From Natronoflexus pectinivorans (GTDB lineage Bacteria > Bacteroidota > Bacteroidia > Bacteroidales > Marinilabiliaceae): a DNA stretch of 64,000 nucleotides. Position 1 is the first letter of the stretch. Every line of letters starts with the position of its first letter. Shown piece after piece: positions 17,456 through 26,304 of the stretch. The translations under genes and the position numbers were made by a program. The DNA lies in assembly GCF_004345615.1 (NCBI RefSeq), contig NZ_SLWK01000007.1, forward strand, positions 62,001-126,000, read 5' to 3'. Under the pieces are notes generated by a model. That model was not told the DNA's origin and did no database searches. It saw only the letters and a program-made list of their open reading frames with translations.

Positions 17456-20400
17456 TTAATCTTTAATTATTATTGGTTTAATTTCATTATTCCCGTTAAA
17501 TGTAGGAAAATACATTAATTCTATTTTGGCAGGATTGAGGTTGTATCTTCCGGTAAATCTTGGAACAAGTTTGACTTCCAAAGTGTATTCACCCTGTTTT
17601 AAGGTGCGAAAGAACACTGCAGTTTCATTTCTAAAATATTCACGATGAACTTCTGGCCATCCACCTTGAATTCGCTCTCCGTAGGAGCATCCACCTGGAA
17701 TTGGAATGTTAAGCATGACATATTCCGCATCTGCTTTCACAATTAGATTTACTATTAAACTGGTTTCAACACCAGCGGTTAGGATATTATTTGTTGTGTT
17801 AGAAAACCAGGTGTCAATCTTGAAGTTCGTTGTGTTTCTTGTCGGCTCTTTATTCCAAAATTTCTGGTATGATGTAAAATAGACCGGGAAACTTCCGCTT
17901 TTTTCAATTGTCAGATCTGAATTATTCGAAATTTTGTGCTCAAACGGGAACTCGTCAACCGTTTTGTCAATATTTCCCCGCAATATCAATTTTGGAGCAG
18001 ATACTCTGCCCTTTTCGCCCAATATATCCGGTACAATGGTTTCTAAAATTTTTATGGATTCGTATGTGTTTCTCCATTTTCCCGAGCCTCTTCTTTCCAA
18101 TAGATAATTTCGGATTTGCAGCAGCAAATCTTGGTCTGGTTCATTTGAGCTTTTGATGATTCTGTATGCTAATAATGTGCTCTGCACTCTGTTGTTTAAT
18201 ATGTTATACCTGTATAGATTTTTGATTGTATCGTTGTAATATATATTACCCAGTATTGTTTGGTTTTTGAAGGCGTCCAAAAAGTCAATTTCTACAGGGA
18301 TGTCATTTGACATCTTTAACTCTTTTAATAAAAGTAGATGATTTAAGTTGAATTCCTTTGGTAAGGACAGTTTCTCAATTTCATGAGTTAAGTTAATATG
18401 TGGTTCAAGGGTCTTTATGGCTTTAAGTATCCTAATTTGATAAGTAAAGTTATTCGTTCTATCCAGTTCTAGAATAAACCTTTGCGACAGAGTTTGGGTG
18501 TTGATGTTAATTTTATAGCCAGCATGTTGGGCTGCTGTTAAAGCTTCCACCACATGAAGACTTATCCAGTATTCTGGTTCAGAATTTCTCCACCATCCCC
18601 ATAATCCGTTACGATTGATGCCTTTCTCAAGTAAATCGATTTGATTAAGTAACTGCTTTTCCAATTTAAACTCCTCATTATTAAGCTTGGCGATTTTTTT
18701 TATCATTAATAGAGCTTTTATTCTTGAGGCTATTTGTTCATTACAGTTGTACCGATAGTTAATTACTTGATGCGCTTCAGACTGCAAAATATTAAGCACA
18801 TCTGAATGTGCATAGATATATGCCGAATCGATTTCAGGATTAAATTGAATCGTTATAACTGTATCGTTGTTCAGAACATGGAAGAAGCCTAATGTTTCTT
18901 CCATACCAATTGGATAAATCGGGATATGCCTTAGCTCTCCATCGAAGTAGTTCGATTCTGTTTTGAGGGAGTACTCAATTTTCAAAGAATCCTGATCATG
19001 AGTTGTAATTTGTAAGGTGTCTATTAAGATTTCCTGGCAATATCTGTCATCAAGACGAAGATTTTCAATTTCATTTATCTTAAATGTTGTTGTTAGTTTT
19101 ATCGAATCGGGCAAGTAATTTAATGCTTTGCCGATGATATTTGTGGTGTCTGTTTCTACCAGAAAACGGGGAACAGCAAGTTGCCCCATTAACGGCTTAA
19201 ACGATCGGGTAATGCTTTTGGTCTGTCCGCTCTGTTTTCTGCTATTCATGGCCAGAACAAAAGTTTCCCAACTGGTAATATCGTCGGGAAATGTTGTAGT
19301 AAATGTAGCCACTCCATTTTTGTCAGTACTAAGTGTTGGTTTCCAGAAAGCATAGTCTGAAAAGTTTTGCCGTATTGAGCCAGATTGCATTGCTAATTCT
19401 GTAAAAGTCTCGTCAAAATGCCCCTCTCTTAAATTATGTGGTGTTTGATTAGCTATGAAGGAATCTTTGGTGGAGATAATGATAACTCCGTTGACTGCTT
19501 TTAATCCATATATTGATGTAGCAGCGTCTCCTTTTAAAATCTCTGTGCTGTTAATCAGGCCAGGGTTAAGAGATGAGATGTCTCCAGTAAATACAAGACC
19601 GTTAACAATGATTAATGGCTTCCCTTCTTGGTCGCCAGTCGATAGATTTCCAAGTATTTGGATTCCGGGGGTCTGTCCTGCTAATTGGTGAGAAATATTT
19701 AATTGATTATTGGTGGATATTGAAGATGCTGATTGTGTTAATGACTGTCTTCTAGAAACGCCATAGCCAACAACTATAACTTCTTCAAGGGATACATAAT
19801 CAGAAGTCAAAAAAACATCGATTCTGTCTCCGGCATCGGTACTAATCACTTCTTGGTTGTAGCCGATAAAGTTATAAGTTAGAAATGTATAGTGTGGAGG
19901 AACTGTAATTGAATAAAACCCTTCCAGATTGGTGACGACACCCAAATTAGTCCCTTTAACCATTATTGTAACCCCGGGTATTGGCTCTCCCGAATCGTTG
20001 TCATAAACAAAACCTTGGATGGTATTACCTCCAACTGTTGGAAATGCTTGAAAATAAGTGGATGAGAATTCTGATATAATTTTTTTCTCATGGTTAAGCG
20101 TATGAACGGGAGCGTATAGGTGATCCTCTATCAGTTCAGCAATGTTGTTGCTGAAGCTGTCTTTTTTTAATGCTTTCGGCAGTTTTATCTGATAAAAGTT
20201 TAAACCATTGTTTTTCACACCTATTGAATCAATAATATGGTATTCGGAGTTTTCAAAGAACAGGATTACCAGATAGATTCCTTTATCAAGATTTTCGATA
20301 AACGTCCTATTGTGATATATGTGCAGGAACAATGGGTCATCATGCTTTTTGACAATGGTATTTAAGAGTTGACGTTGTGATTGGTTTTCTTCGTTCTGTT

Positions 20401-23389
20401 CAATGGATAATTGTATGCGACCATTACCGGATGATTGGGATTCAGGAACAAAATTTCGCGCTCTTAATCGTTTTAATCTATACTGCTCCTTTTGCCATTC
20501 CGCTAGAATGCTTTTTTCGGTAATTACAGCATCAGAAAATGATTGAGGTAAATGTTTGCCTGACAGTTTTCCGGGGATAAGATGTTTTGAATTGTAACTC
20601 CTCATTTTTACCAAATTTGGAGAAAAGTCATATTGAAAGCCCGGCTCATGTTCTAACTTCATGGAGTAGCGATTAAGCTGATTAAATGAGAAATAGCTAG
20701 AAACAGGACCCGTGTAGTTATAACGAATAGGTTGAGAGTTCAATCTATTTAACATTTGTATGCCGCTGGATGTTTGTATGTAGGCAATGTTTGAATGAAA
20801 GTTATTCCTATATGGAAACATGAGGTTTGCAAGAGCTGTTGTTTCTTGGTTCGAAAACTTATTATTTGAACTTTGTACTCTTATGTTATGATGTTGAATG
20901 TTTTCGTTTATGCTTATTATCTGTTTTTTACCTGTCTCAAAAAACAGGCTATCAATGGTAATGGTTTTATCATCTGTTCGTAAGGTTATCTGATTATATC
21001 CCGGTTGAATTTTAAATGAGTATGGCTGAGAATGGTTACTCCAACTAAAATAAACCGGTCGTGCATTAACATAGATTATGTGAATGGGTTTTAGTTTGCC
21101 TTTGTCAGATACAATAAAAGGAGCAAACTGAGTTATTTCTTCTTTTGGTGTATATTCAGATTGGTAAATATTGTTACCGGGAAATAGGAATTTATAATAT
21201 TCTATCGAATCAATGCCCGATAATAGTTTCCAAAGCTCATAATCAAGAATCAGTTCCGGATGCTTTGATTCGGCATGATTTATGGTGAATCTGTTTATAA
21301 ATGTCCGATTTTTTCTGTTTTTTTCAAAGCTTGGTAGTTGAGGAGGCAAATATTCAAATTTGGAGGTTAGAGCATAAGCTGTAAGGTCTACGTCTTTTAC
21401 CGGACTGCTAGAGTAATCGGTCACTCTAATTTCTACCTCCACTTCCTGTCCTGGGTATACCAATTGAGGTTTAATTACTTCAACGTTCAGTCTCCTTTCT
21501 TCAATTGGGATTTTGTAGTTCTCTGTGTAAACTTTACCTCCCCAAATGTAGCTGATTGAAAAGAAGTAGTTCTTCTTAGTCCTCGCTTTTCTTGAGATAT
21601 CCAAAGAGCGGGTTGATCCGCTCTCGATTCTGCGATTCCCCCTGTATATGAAATAATTAAACTCTATATTCCGAGGATTATAAACTGCAATACTGACATC
21701 GTCTTTGGTTCGGGAGGAGTAAGTTTGAATCAGCGAAGATTCATTGGAAATGTTTATTGCCTTGGCTGTTTTGTTTTCTGATGTGGCGATATATTCATTA
21801 TAAAATGGGTTTAGTTCTGTTTTTAGTGGTGTTTTAGATTGTTTTATTAAGGTTTGATTGCCAAAATGATCTAACCCATATATAGATGCATCAATATTAA
21901 TGGGGATTCCATCGCTTTTGAAGTCAAAAGCAATAGAATCGTTTTCAAGGTTTATCTCAAAATCATTTTTCGTATGGTAATATTTGTACGTTTTAGATGT
22001 TGATGCTGATTCATTGTCAGTAGTCAATAGCTCGACATGGACGTTGTAGTCCATGTTAACTTTTGGGAAGATGGTATCAGGAATAGTAATTGTTGTTTCT
22101 TTGGATGGGTTTAGTGGCAGACTCTTATATAATAAAGTATCTGGAATGAAAGCATGGTTGGATATTAACTCGTTGACTTTTGCCGGGCTCACAAGTATGT
22201 TCAGTCTTCCATCAAGAATATTAAGATTGTTCTCATCTGTTCCCTTTATGTAAATGGTTTGCTCTTTGTTATTGTAAAAAACATCAGTATCTGCTCTTAA
22301 ATCTACTTTTAGCTTAGAGAGTTCGTAATCTTCATACGTAAACCAACCGTTCATTTTCGTTTCTCCTTTGCTTGAAATTAGTGCCATGTGGTATCTGCGA
22401 TCCAATTTTAAATCCAATGAGTCATGAATAAAGAAGTTATGGTGATATGCCCCTCTTCTGTATGGATGCAGTTCTGCCATTTTGATTCTTTTTCCCGGGA
22501 CGTTTAGATATAGATCGAGAGGTTTGTTAATGGGGCGTCCATTCTCTTTCGTGATAAAGGCTTTTAGTTTAACGGTGTCTCCCGGAAGATACTTGGGTTT
22601 ATTAAAAACAAAATAACCTGCATACCCAACTCTTCGGTTATATCGGCAATGCCATATGTCATTAAAGATGTTGCAGGCAATACTGGAATAGGCATTTGAG
22701 AAAAAGTGGGATGTTTGTCGAATTGTTCCTGTTGGATAATTGTTAATGATGGATTTTGTTCCGTCAATAGGCAAGAAAGCTATAAATCTTACAGGTTTCC
22801 AGATATACTTTGCCGGTGTATTATATGCAATGGTTCTTGAAGTTCTTTTTATCCAAGAGTTGTTTATAAACCTGTTTAATTCGTAATATTCTGTATGATT
22901 GTTCCAATAAACTGTGATTAATCCTTTTCGATTTGACTTTTCATGAGAATAACTATTTGTCTTTGGATTAAACCTGATTCGCTTGTTGCCTGTTTTTACA
23001 ATTGCATCTGAAATGATTTCACCATGAAGACTTAACACCTGTATGTTGATATCTGTTTCATTGTTGAAAACTACTACATCAAACTTTGAAATCGAAAAAT
23101 ATTCAAAAACCTGATTCCCTTCCCGAGTGTAAAAGTAAAAATAATGTCCTGGAGGTAAATCTTTATCATAACTTAAATGAGTGGGAAAGGAATCAGTTAA
23201 AGTGTGTAAAAGGGATTTGGAAAACTCCCATTTTTTGTTTTTAAAAAGATCTTTCGTTTCAATATCTGTAAGCTGATATATGTATGTATAATAGCTAGTT
23301 CTATTACTGTTTAGTAAATCTTGCCCACTTACGTAGAATAAACAAATAAACAACAGGATTGCTGAAATAAAAGATCTTATATGTCTCAT
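17456..23389 (-). CDS. Alpha-2-macroglobulin-like protein with internal carboxypeptidase-regulatory and TonB-plug modules
   Basis: A 1977-residue secreted protein (signal peptide to about residue 22, ...FYVSGQ). Visible order: beta-rich N-terminus; an MG2-type domain (about 252-350, KPKYLPGDTVKLKAFI); further macroglobulin-like modules to about 1100; a CarboxypepD-reg-like domain (about 1124-1197); a TonB plug of the SusC type (about 1200-1308, VIVVGYG ... TSIYGLKAVNGVIII); an alpha-2-macroglobulin core (about 1345-1400); a thioester-type motif NCNEQ (Cys1549, Gln1552); an alpha-toroid region to about 1800; and a C-terminal receptor-binding-like domain. The plug has no following barrel. The start is ATG 23389, because a longer frame from 23467 overlaps the upstream gene and hides the signal peptide. 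Its role may be protease trapping or surface assembly (inference). Confidence 0.85.
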   Translation of the reverse strand: MRHIRSFISAILLFICLFYVSGQDLLNSNRTSYYTYIYQLTDIETKDLFKNKKWEFSKSLLHTLTDSFPTHLSYDKDLPPGHYFYFYTREGNQVFEYFSISKFDVVVFNNETDINIQVLSLHGEIISDAIVKTGNKRIRFNPKTNSYSHEKSNRKGLITVYWNNHTEYYELNRFINNSWIKRTSRTIAYNTPAKYIWKPVRFIAFLPIDGTKSIINNYPTGTIRQTSHFFSNAYSSIACNIFNDIWHCRYNRRVGYAGYFVFNKPKYLPGDTVKLKAFITKENGRPINKPLDLYLNVPGKRIKMAELHPYRRGAYHHNFFIHDSLDLKLDRRYHMALISSKGETKMNGWFTYEDYELSKLKVDLRADTDVFYNNKEQTIYIKGTDENNLNILDGRLNILVSPAKVNELISNHAFIPDTLLYKSLPLNPSKETTITIPDTIFPKVNMDYNVHVELLTTDNESASTSKTYKYYHTKNDFEINLENDSIAFDFKSDGIPINIDASIYGLDHFGNQTLIKQSKTPLKTELNPFYNEYIATSENKTAKAINISNESSLIQTYSSRTKDDVSIAVYNPRNIEFNYFIYRGNRRIESGSTRSLDISRKARTKKNYFFSISYIWGGKVYTENYKIPIEERRLNVEVIKPQLVYPGQEVEVEIRVTDYSSSPVKDVDLTAYALTSKFEYLPPQLPSFEKNRKNRTFINRFTINHAESKHPELILDYELWKLLSGIDSIEYYKFLFPGNNIYQSEYTPKEEITQFAPFIVSDKGKLKPIHIIYVNARPVYFSWSNHSQPYSFKIQPGYNQITLRTDDKTITIDSLFFETGKKQIISINENIQHHNIRVQSSNNKFSNQETTALANLMFPYRNNFHSNIAYIQTSSGIQMLNRLNSQPIRYNYTGPVSSYFSFNQLNRYSMKLEHEPGFQYDFSPNLVKMRSYNSKHLIPGKLSGKHLPQSFSDAVITEKSILAEWQKEQYRLKRLRARNFVPESQSSGNGRIQLSIEQNEENQSQRQLLNTIVKKHDDPLFLHIYHNRTFIENLDKGIYLVILFFENSEYHIIDSIGVKNNGLNFYQIKLPKALKKDSFSNNIAELIEDHLYAPVHTLNHEKKIISEFSSTYFQAFPTVGGNTIQGFVYDNDSGEPIPGVTIMVKGTNLGVVTNLEGFYSITVPPHYTFLTYNFIGYNQEVISTDAGDRIDVFLTSDYVSLEEVIVVGYGVSRRQSLTQSASSISTNNQLNISHQLAGQTPGIQILGNLSTGDQEGKPLIIVNGLVFTGDISSLNPGLINSTEILKGDAATSIYGLKAVNGVIIISTKDSFIANQTPHNLREGHFDETFTELAMQSGSIRQNFSDYAFWKPTLSTDKNGVATFTTTFPDDITSWETFVLAMNSRKQSGQTKSITRSFKPLMGQLAVPRFLVETDTTNIIGKALNYLPDSIKLTTTFKINEIENLRLDDRYCQEILIDTLQITTHDQDSLKIEYSLKTESNYFDGELRHIPIYPIGMEETLGFFHVLNNDTVITIQFNPEIDSAYIYAHSDVLNILQSEAHQVINYRYNCNEQIASRIKALLMIKKIAKLNNEEFKLEKQLLNQIDLLEKGINRNGLWGWWRNSEPEYWISLHVVEALTAAQHAGYKININTQTLSQRFILELDRTNNFTYQIRILKAIKTLEPHINLTHEIEKLSLPKEFNLNHLLLLKELKMSNDIPVEIDFLDAFKNQTILGNIYYNDTIKNLYRYNILNNRVQSTLLAYRIIKSSNEPDQDLLLQIRNYLLERRGSGKWRNTYESIKILETIVPDILGEKGRVSAPKLILRGNIDKTVDEFPFEHKISNNSDLTIEKSGSFPVYFTSYQKFWNKEPTRNTTNFKIDTWFSNTTNNILTAGVETSLIVNLIVKADAEYVMLNIPIPGGCSYGERIQGGWPEVHREYFRNETAVFFRTLKQGEYTLEVKLVPRFTGRYNLNPAKIELMYFPTFNGNNEIKPIIIKD

Positions 23390-23406
23390 GAAGTAAAACC
23401 TTCTCC

Positions 23407-23943
23407 TTAATATACTATTTCTAAATAGCCTGATGTTTGAACATAAATATCTATATCCTGTCCCCAAAGACCGCGATCAATTGCGCTGTTCCTAAGATGT
23501 TGTCGCCTTCTGGCTTCATATGGTAATTTGTCTAAAATGCGAGGATCAATGGGTTGAATGTGAAGTTTGTTGATGTCGATTTCTGATGACATTAGTAGAA
23601 TTTTCTGATGGTTGGTAATGGTGTCGTTGGCGTTTTGATTATCATAATAAGCTTGCAACTTATTAATATTTAAGTGATACTGTAGAAGCATCACAGAGTC
23701 TAACTCTAATGAGAATTGTTCCCCATTGGATTTCAAATAATGGAGTTGATACTCATTTTCAGTTTTAATGATTTTGCCATAGACGAACTCGTTATCACTT
23801 ATTTCCGGAAACAATAGAAAGTCTGTTTTTTCTTTTTGAGAGATGGAATCTCCTACAACCGGGTGCAAAACGATGGTGCCATTTTGAGACCAAACAGTAA
23901 TTGTTATAGCAAGAAATAGAGATAGAATAAATGATCGTTTCAT
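23407..23943 (-). CDS. Small secreted protein of unknown function
   Basis: A 178-residue protein with a clear signal peptide (MKRSFILSLFLAITITVWSQ). The rest is polar with predicted beta strands up to about residue 90 and a basic helical stretch (YEARRRQHLRNSAIDRG) near 143-160. I do not recognise a family. It ends 17 bases before the macroglobulin start and probably opens that operon. A partner or accessory of the macroglobulin is possible but only from position. Confidence 0.7.
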   Translation of the reverse strand: MKRSFILSLFLAITITVWSQNGTIVLHPVVGDSISQKEKTDFLLFPEISDNEFVYGKIIKTENEYQLHYLKSNGEQFSLELDSVMLLQYHLNINKLQAYYDNQNANDTITNHQKILLMSSEIDINKLHIQPIDPRILDKLPYEARRRQHLRNSAIDRGLWGQDIDIYVQTSGYLEIVY

Positions 23944-23983
23944 ATTAGTTTTGAATTAGAGGTTTCGTAATTTCTTAAATTAT

Positions 23984-24667
23984 TTAGTAGAGAGATTTAT
24001 CGGCTCTGATTTTTTTAATGTCCTGGTCATTGAACGTTCTAATGCTGTATTTAAAACCTGCATAAAGGGCAAGTCCATAAAATACAATGTCCATAAAACT
24101 GAAAGTTGCAGACATTAGCTGTGGCAGCAGTCGGTAATCAAACCCAAAAATTAAATCTAAAACATTTACATCCTGCATTTTTGCAATGATCGCCATTAGA
24201 GCAAAGAATTTTCCCCAAAAAACACTGAACAGAGAGATGATGGCTCCAACCGCACCAAAAACCGGCTCAATTCCGTTTCCGAAAGTTCTTACGGCAAAAC
24301 CTACACCGAAACCAATCCCAAGGGCAAGCCATCCAATCTGGAAGCCTGTGGCAGCTGCTATTGCCCCCCAAGCTACAGCACCAAGAAAACCGGCAATTAC
24401 GCCTGCATAAATTCCAAATGCCAGGTTTTGTTCACTTTTTAATCTTGCATATTGTTCTGGTGTAATCCTGTGAATCACATCACCCGGAGTTAACGGTTCC
24501 AATTCAACCTGAGGTGTTGTTTTTACTTTCTCATCCAGGTTAAAGTCGCCGCATGTTGAAGTAAAAGTAGCGATGTTGCCTGTCAGACTGCATAGCAGTC
24601 CCTGTTTCATGTCCATTTGCCTGTGCTGGCATACTTTGCAGAACTGTAGTTGTTCGTTTCTTGTCAT
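23984..24667 (-). CDS. Membrane protein with N-terminal four-cysteine motif
   Basis: A 227-residue protein with two parts. Residues 1-45 carry cysteines at 10, 13, 26 and 39 (FCKVCQHR ... LLCSL ... STCGDF), arranged like a small zinc ribbon. Residues about 85-205 contain three to four hydrophobic membrane segments rich in glycine and alanine. The tail is basic. Similar small Cys-ribbon membrane proteins occur in Bacteroidota; I know of no assigned role. A -7 box TAAATTTG lies at 24733-24740. It is 40 bases upstream of the macroglobulin operon and may be part of it. Confidence 0.72.
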   Translation of the reverse strand: MTRNEQLQFCKVCQHRQMDMKQGLLCSLTGNIATFTSTCGDFNLDEKVKTTPQVELEPLTPGDVIHRITPEQYARLKSEQNLAFGIYAGVIAGFLGAVAWGAIAAATGFQIGWLALGIGFGVGFAVRTFGNGIEPVFGAVGAIISLFSVFWGKFFALMAIIAKMQDVNVLDLIFGFDYRLLPQLMSATFSFMDIVFYGLALYAGFKYSIRTFNDQDIKKIRADKSLY

Positions 24668-25011
24668 TATGATCAGGTTAGGATTAACGTTTTAACTAAG
24701 AAAATCAGTTCATCAAAAATATAACTTTTTTGCAAATTTACATTATTTAACGTTCGTTTTTTTGCTGTTTATTCATGAGGTATTTAAAGCCTGATGGATC
24801 AGGCTTTAAGGTTAGGTGTATATTTTACCTATATATACGGTCAGATTCATCCAACCTGTTCGATATATTCTATCTATATGAAGAGTTCAAAAAAAATCAC
24901 TATATTTGGATAAAAGGATAAGAAAATCCGCAAAACATCTTATCCCTGATTCCCATCTTTTACGATGTTCCTGTCTAAAATTCTTCAATTTTTTAATTAA
25001 ACTACGCGAAA
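24668..25011. other. Divergent intergenic region with promoter boxes and a hairpin
   Basis: A 344-base AT-rich gap. It holds a minus-strand -7 box TAAATTTG (24733-24740) for the membrane protein and a plus-strand -7 box TATATTTG (24901-24908) for the KamA-like gene, the latter about 100 bases before its ATG. A 10-base stem (24785-24794 with 24799-24808, loop TGGA) lies between the two boxes and lacks a T-run, so it is not an obvious terminator. No small gene seen. Confidence 0.5.
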
Positions 25012-26289
25012 ATGAGGTTTATAACTATCAATGCAAGAAATTACAGAGAAGTTGAATACATTAGGTATTTGCCGGAGGAAGTTAAACGTGAAATTGATAT
25101 CGTATCAAGTGTAATACCTTTTAAAACCAATAATTACGTTGTAGATTACCTGATTGATTGGGATAACTATGAGAATGATCCGATTTACATCCTCAATTTT
25201 CCAAATAGAAACATGATGAAACAGCATCATTACGAGAAGTTGAAGGATGCGTATGACAGAGGGATTCCAAAGCCTGATATTGACAAGTTAATTTTTAATA
25301 TTCGGATGGATATGAATCCACACCCGGCTCAGCAAATGACTAATGTTCCAAATCTGAACGGTGAAGAATTAAAAGGGGTTCAACATAAATATCGTGACAT
25401 TGTGCTGTTTTTTCCCAGTCAGGGACAGACCTGCCATGCACATTGCACCTTTTGTTTCCGCTGGCCACAGTTTGTTAAGGATATGGATTTAAAGTTTTCC
25501 ATGAGGGAAATAGAAAAGGTGATTGATTACATCAGAATAAATCCTGATGTCAATGAAATTCTGTTTACAGGAGGTGATCCCATGGTGATGGATCCGGCCA
25601 CCATTCGAAAATATTTTGAAGCCTTAAAGGAGGCGCGTCCCGGTAATCTGAAACACATACGCTTTGGAACCAAATCACTTTCTTACTGGCCATTTGCTTT
25701 TATTCCCCAACTGAGTGAGGAGGGACAGGATATGCTTGATTTGTTAAAGGACATTGCCGATAGTGGTTTTCATCTGGCTTTTATGGCACATTTTAATCAT
25801 CCAAACGAACTGGACAACGAAATTGTACAGGAGGCCATATACAACATCCGCCAGGCAGGGGCTGAAATTAGGACCCAGGCTCCAATTCTTCGTCACATAA
25901 ATGACGATAGTCAAGTGTGGGCGCAAATGTGGAAAAAGCAGGTAGAGCTGGGTCTTATTCCTTATTACATGTTTATAGAGCGTGAAACCGGGCCTTATAA
26001 TTACTTTCAGATTCCATTGGCGGAAGTTTATGAGTTATACCGAAACGCCATCAGGGAATCGGGAAGTTTTGCAAAAACCATTACCGGCCCGGTCATGTCA
26101 GCTGCAAAAGGTAAGGCTCACATTATGGGAGTCATGGATAATCCTGCTGATGGTGAAAAATACTTCATGATGCAATATGTACGTCACCGCAATTACAAGC
26201 AGACCTATAAACCTTTCTTTATGGAATACGATGAAAAAGCCACCTGGATTGACCAACTTAAAGAGGTCTCAGTTGGTAGTATGGTGTGA
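25012..26289 (+). CDS. KamA-like radical SAM protein (lysine 2,3-aminomutase family)
   Basis: A 425-residue radical SAM enzyme. The cluster motif is C141-x3-C145-x2-C148 (TCHAHCTFCFRWP), followed by the GGD-type SAM motif FTGGDPM (185-191). Overall it resembles lysine 2,3-aminomutase. However, the PLP-lysine motif PGGGGK of true aminomutases is not present; the aligned place reads GPVMSAAKGKAH (359-370), leaving K366 or K368 as a possible PLP lysine. The substrate is therefore open. A diflavin reductase gene starts 15 bases downstream and is an obvious candidate electron donor for the [4Fe-4S] cluster. Confidence 0.85.
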   Translation: MRFITINARNYREVEYIRYLPEEVKREIDIVSSVIPFKTNNYVVDYLIDWDNYENDPIYILNFPNRNMMKQHHYEKLKDAYDRGIPKPDIDKLIFNIRMDMNPHPAQQMTNVPNLNGEELKGVQHKYRDIVLFFPSQGQTCHAHCTFCFRWPQFVKDMDLKFSMREIEKVIDYIRINPDVNEILFTGGDPMVMDPATIRKYFEALKEARPGNLKHIRFGTKSLSYWPFAFIPQLSEEGQDMLDLLKDIADSGFHLAFMAHFNHPNELDNEIVQEAIYNIRQAGAEIRTQAPILRHINDDSQVWAQMWKKQVELGLIPYYMFIERETGPYNYFQIPLAEVYELYRNAIRESGSFAKTITGPVMSAAKGKAHIMGVMDNPADGEKYFMMQYVRHRNYKQTYKPFFMEYDEKATWIDQLKEVSVGSMV

Positions 26290-26304
26290 GTCTAGTTAGT
26301 GCAA

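Noticed and set aside
23390-23467. Upstream extension of the macroglobulin frame
   Set aside because: It overlaps the preceding gene and hides the signal peptide that starts at ATG 23389.
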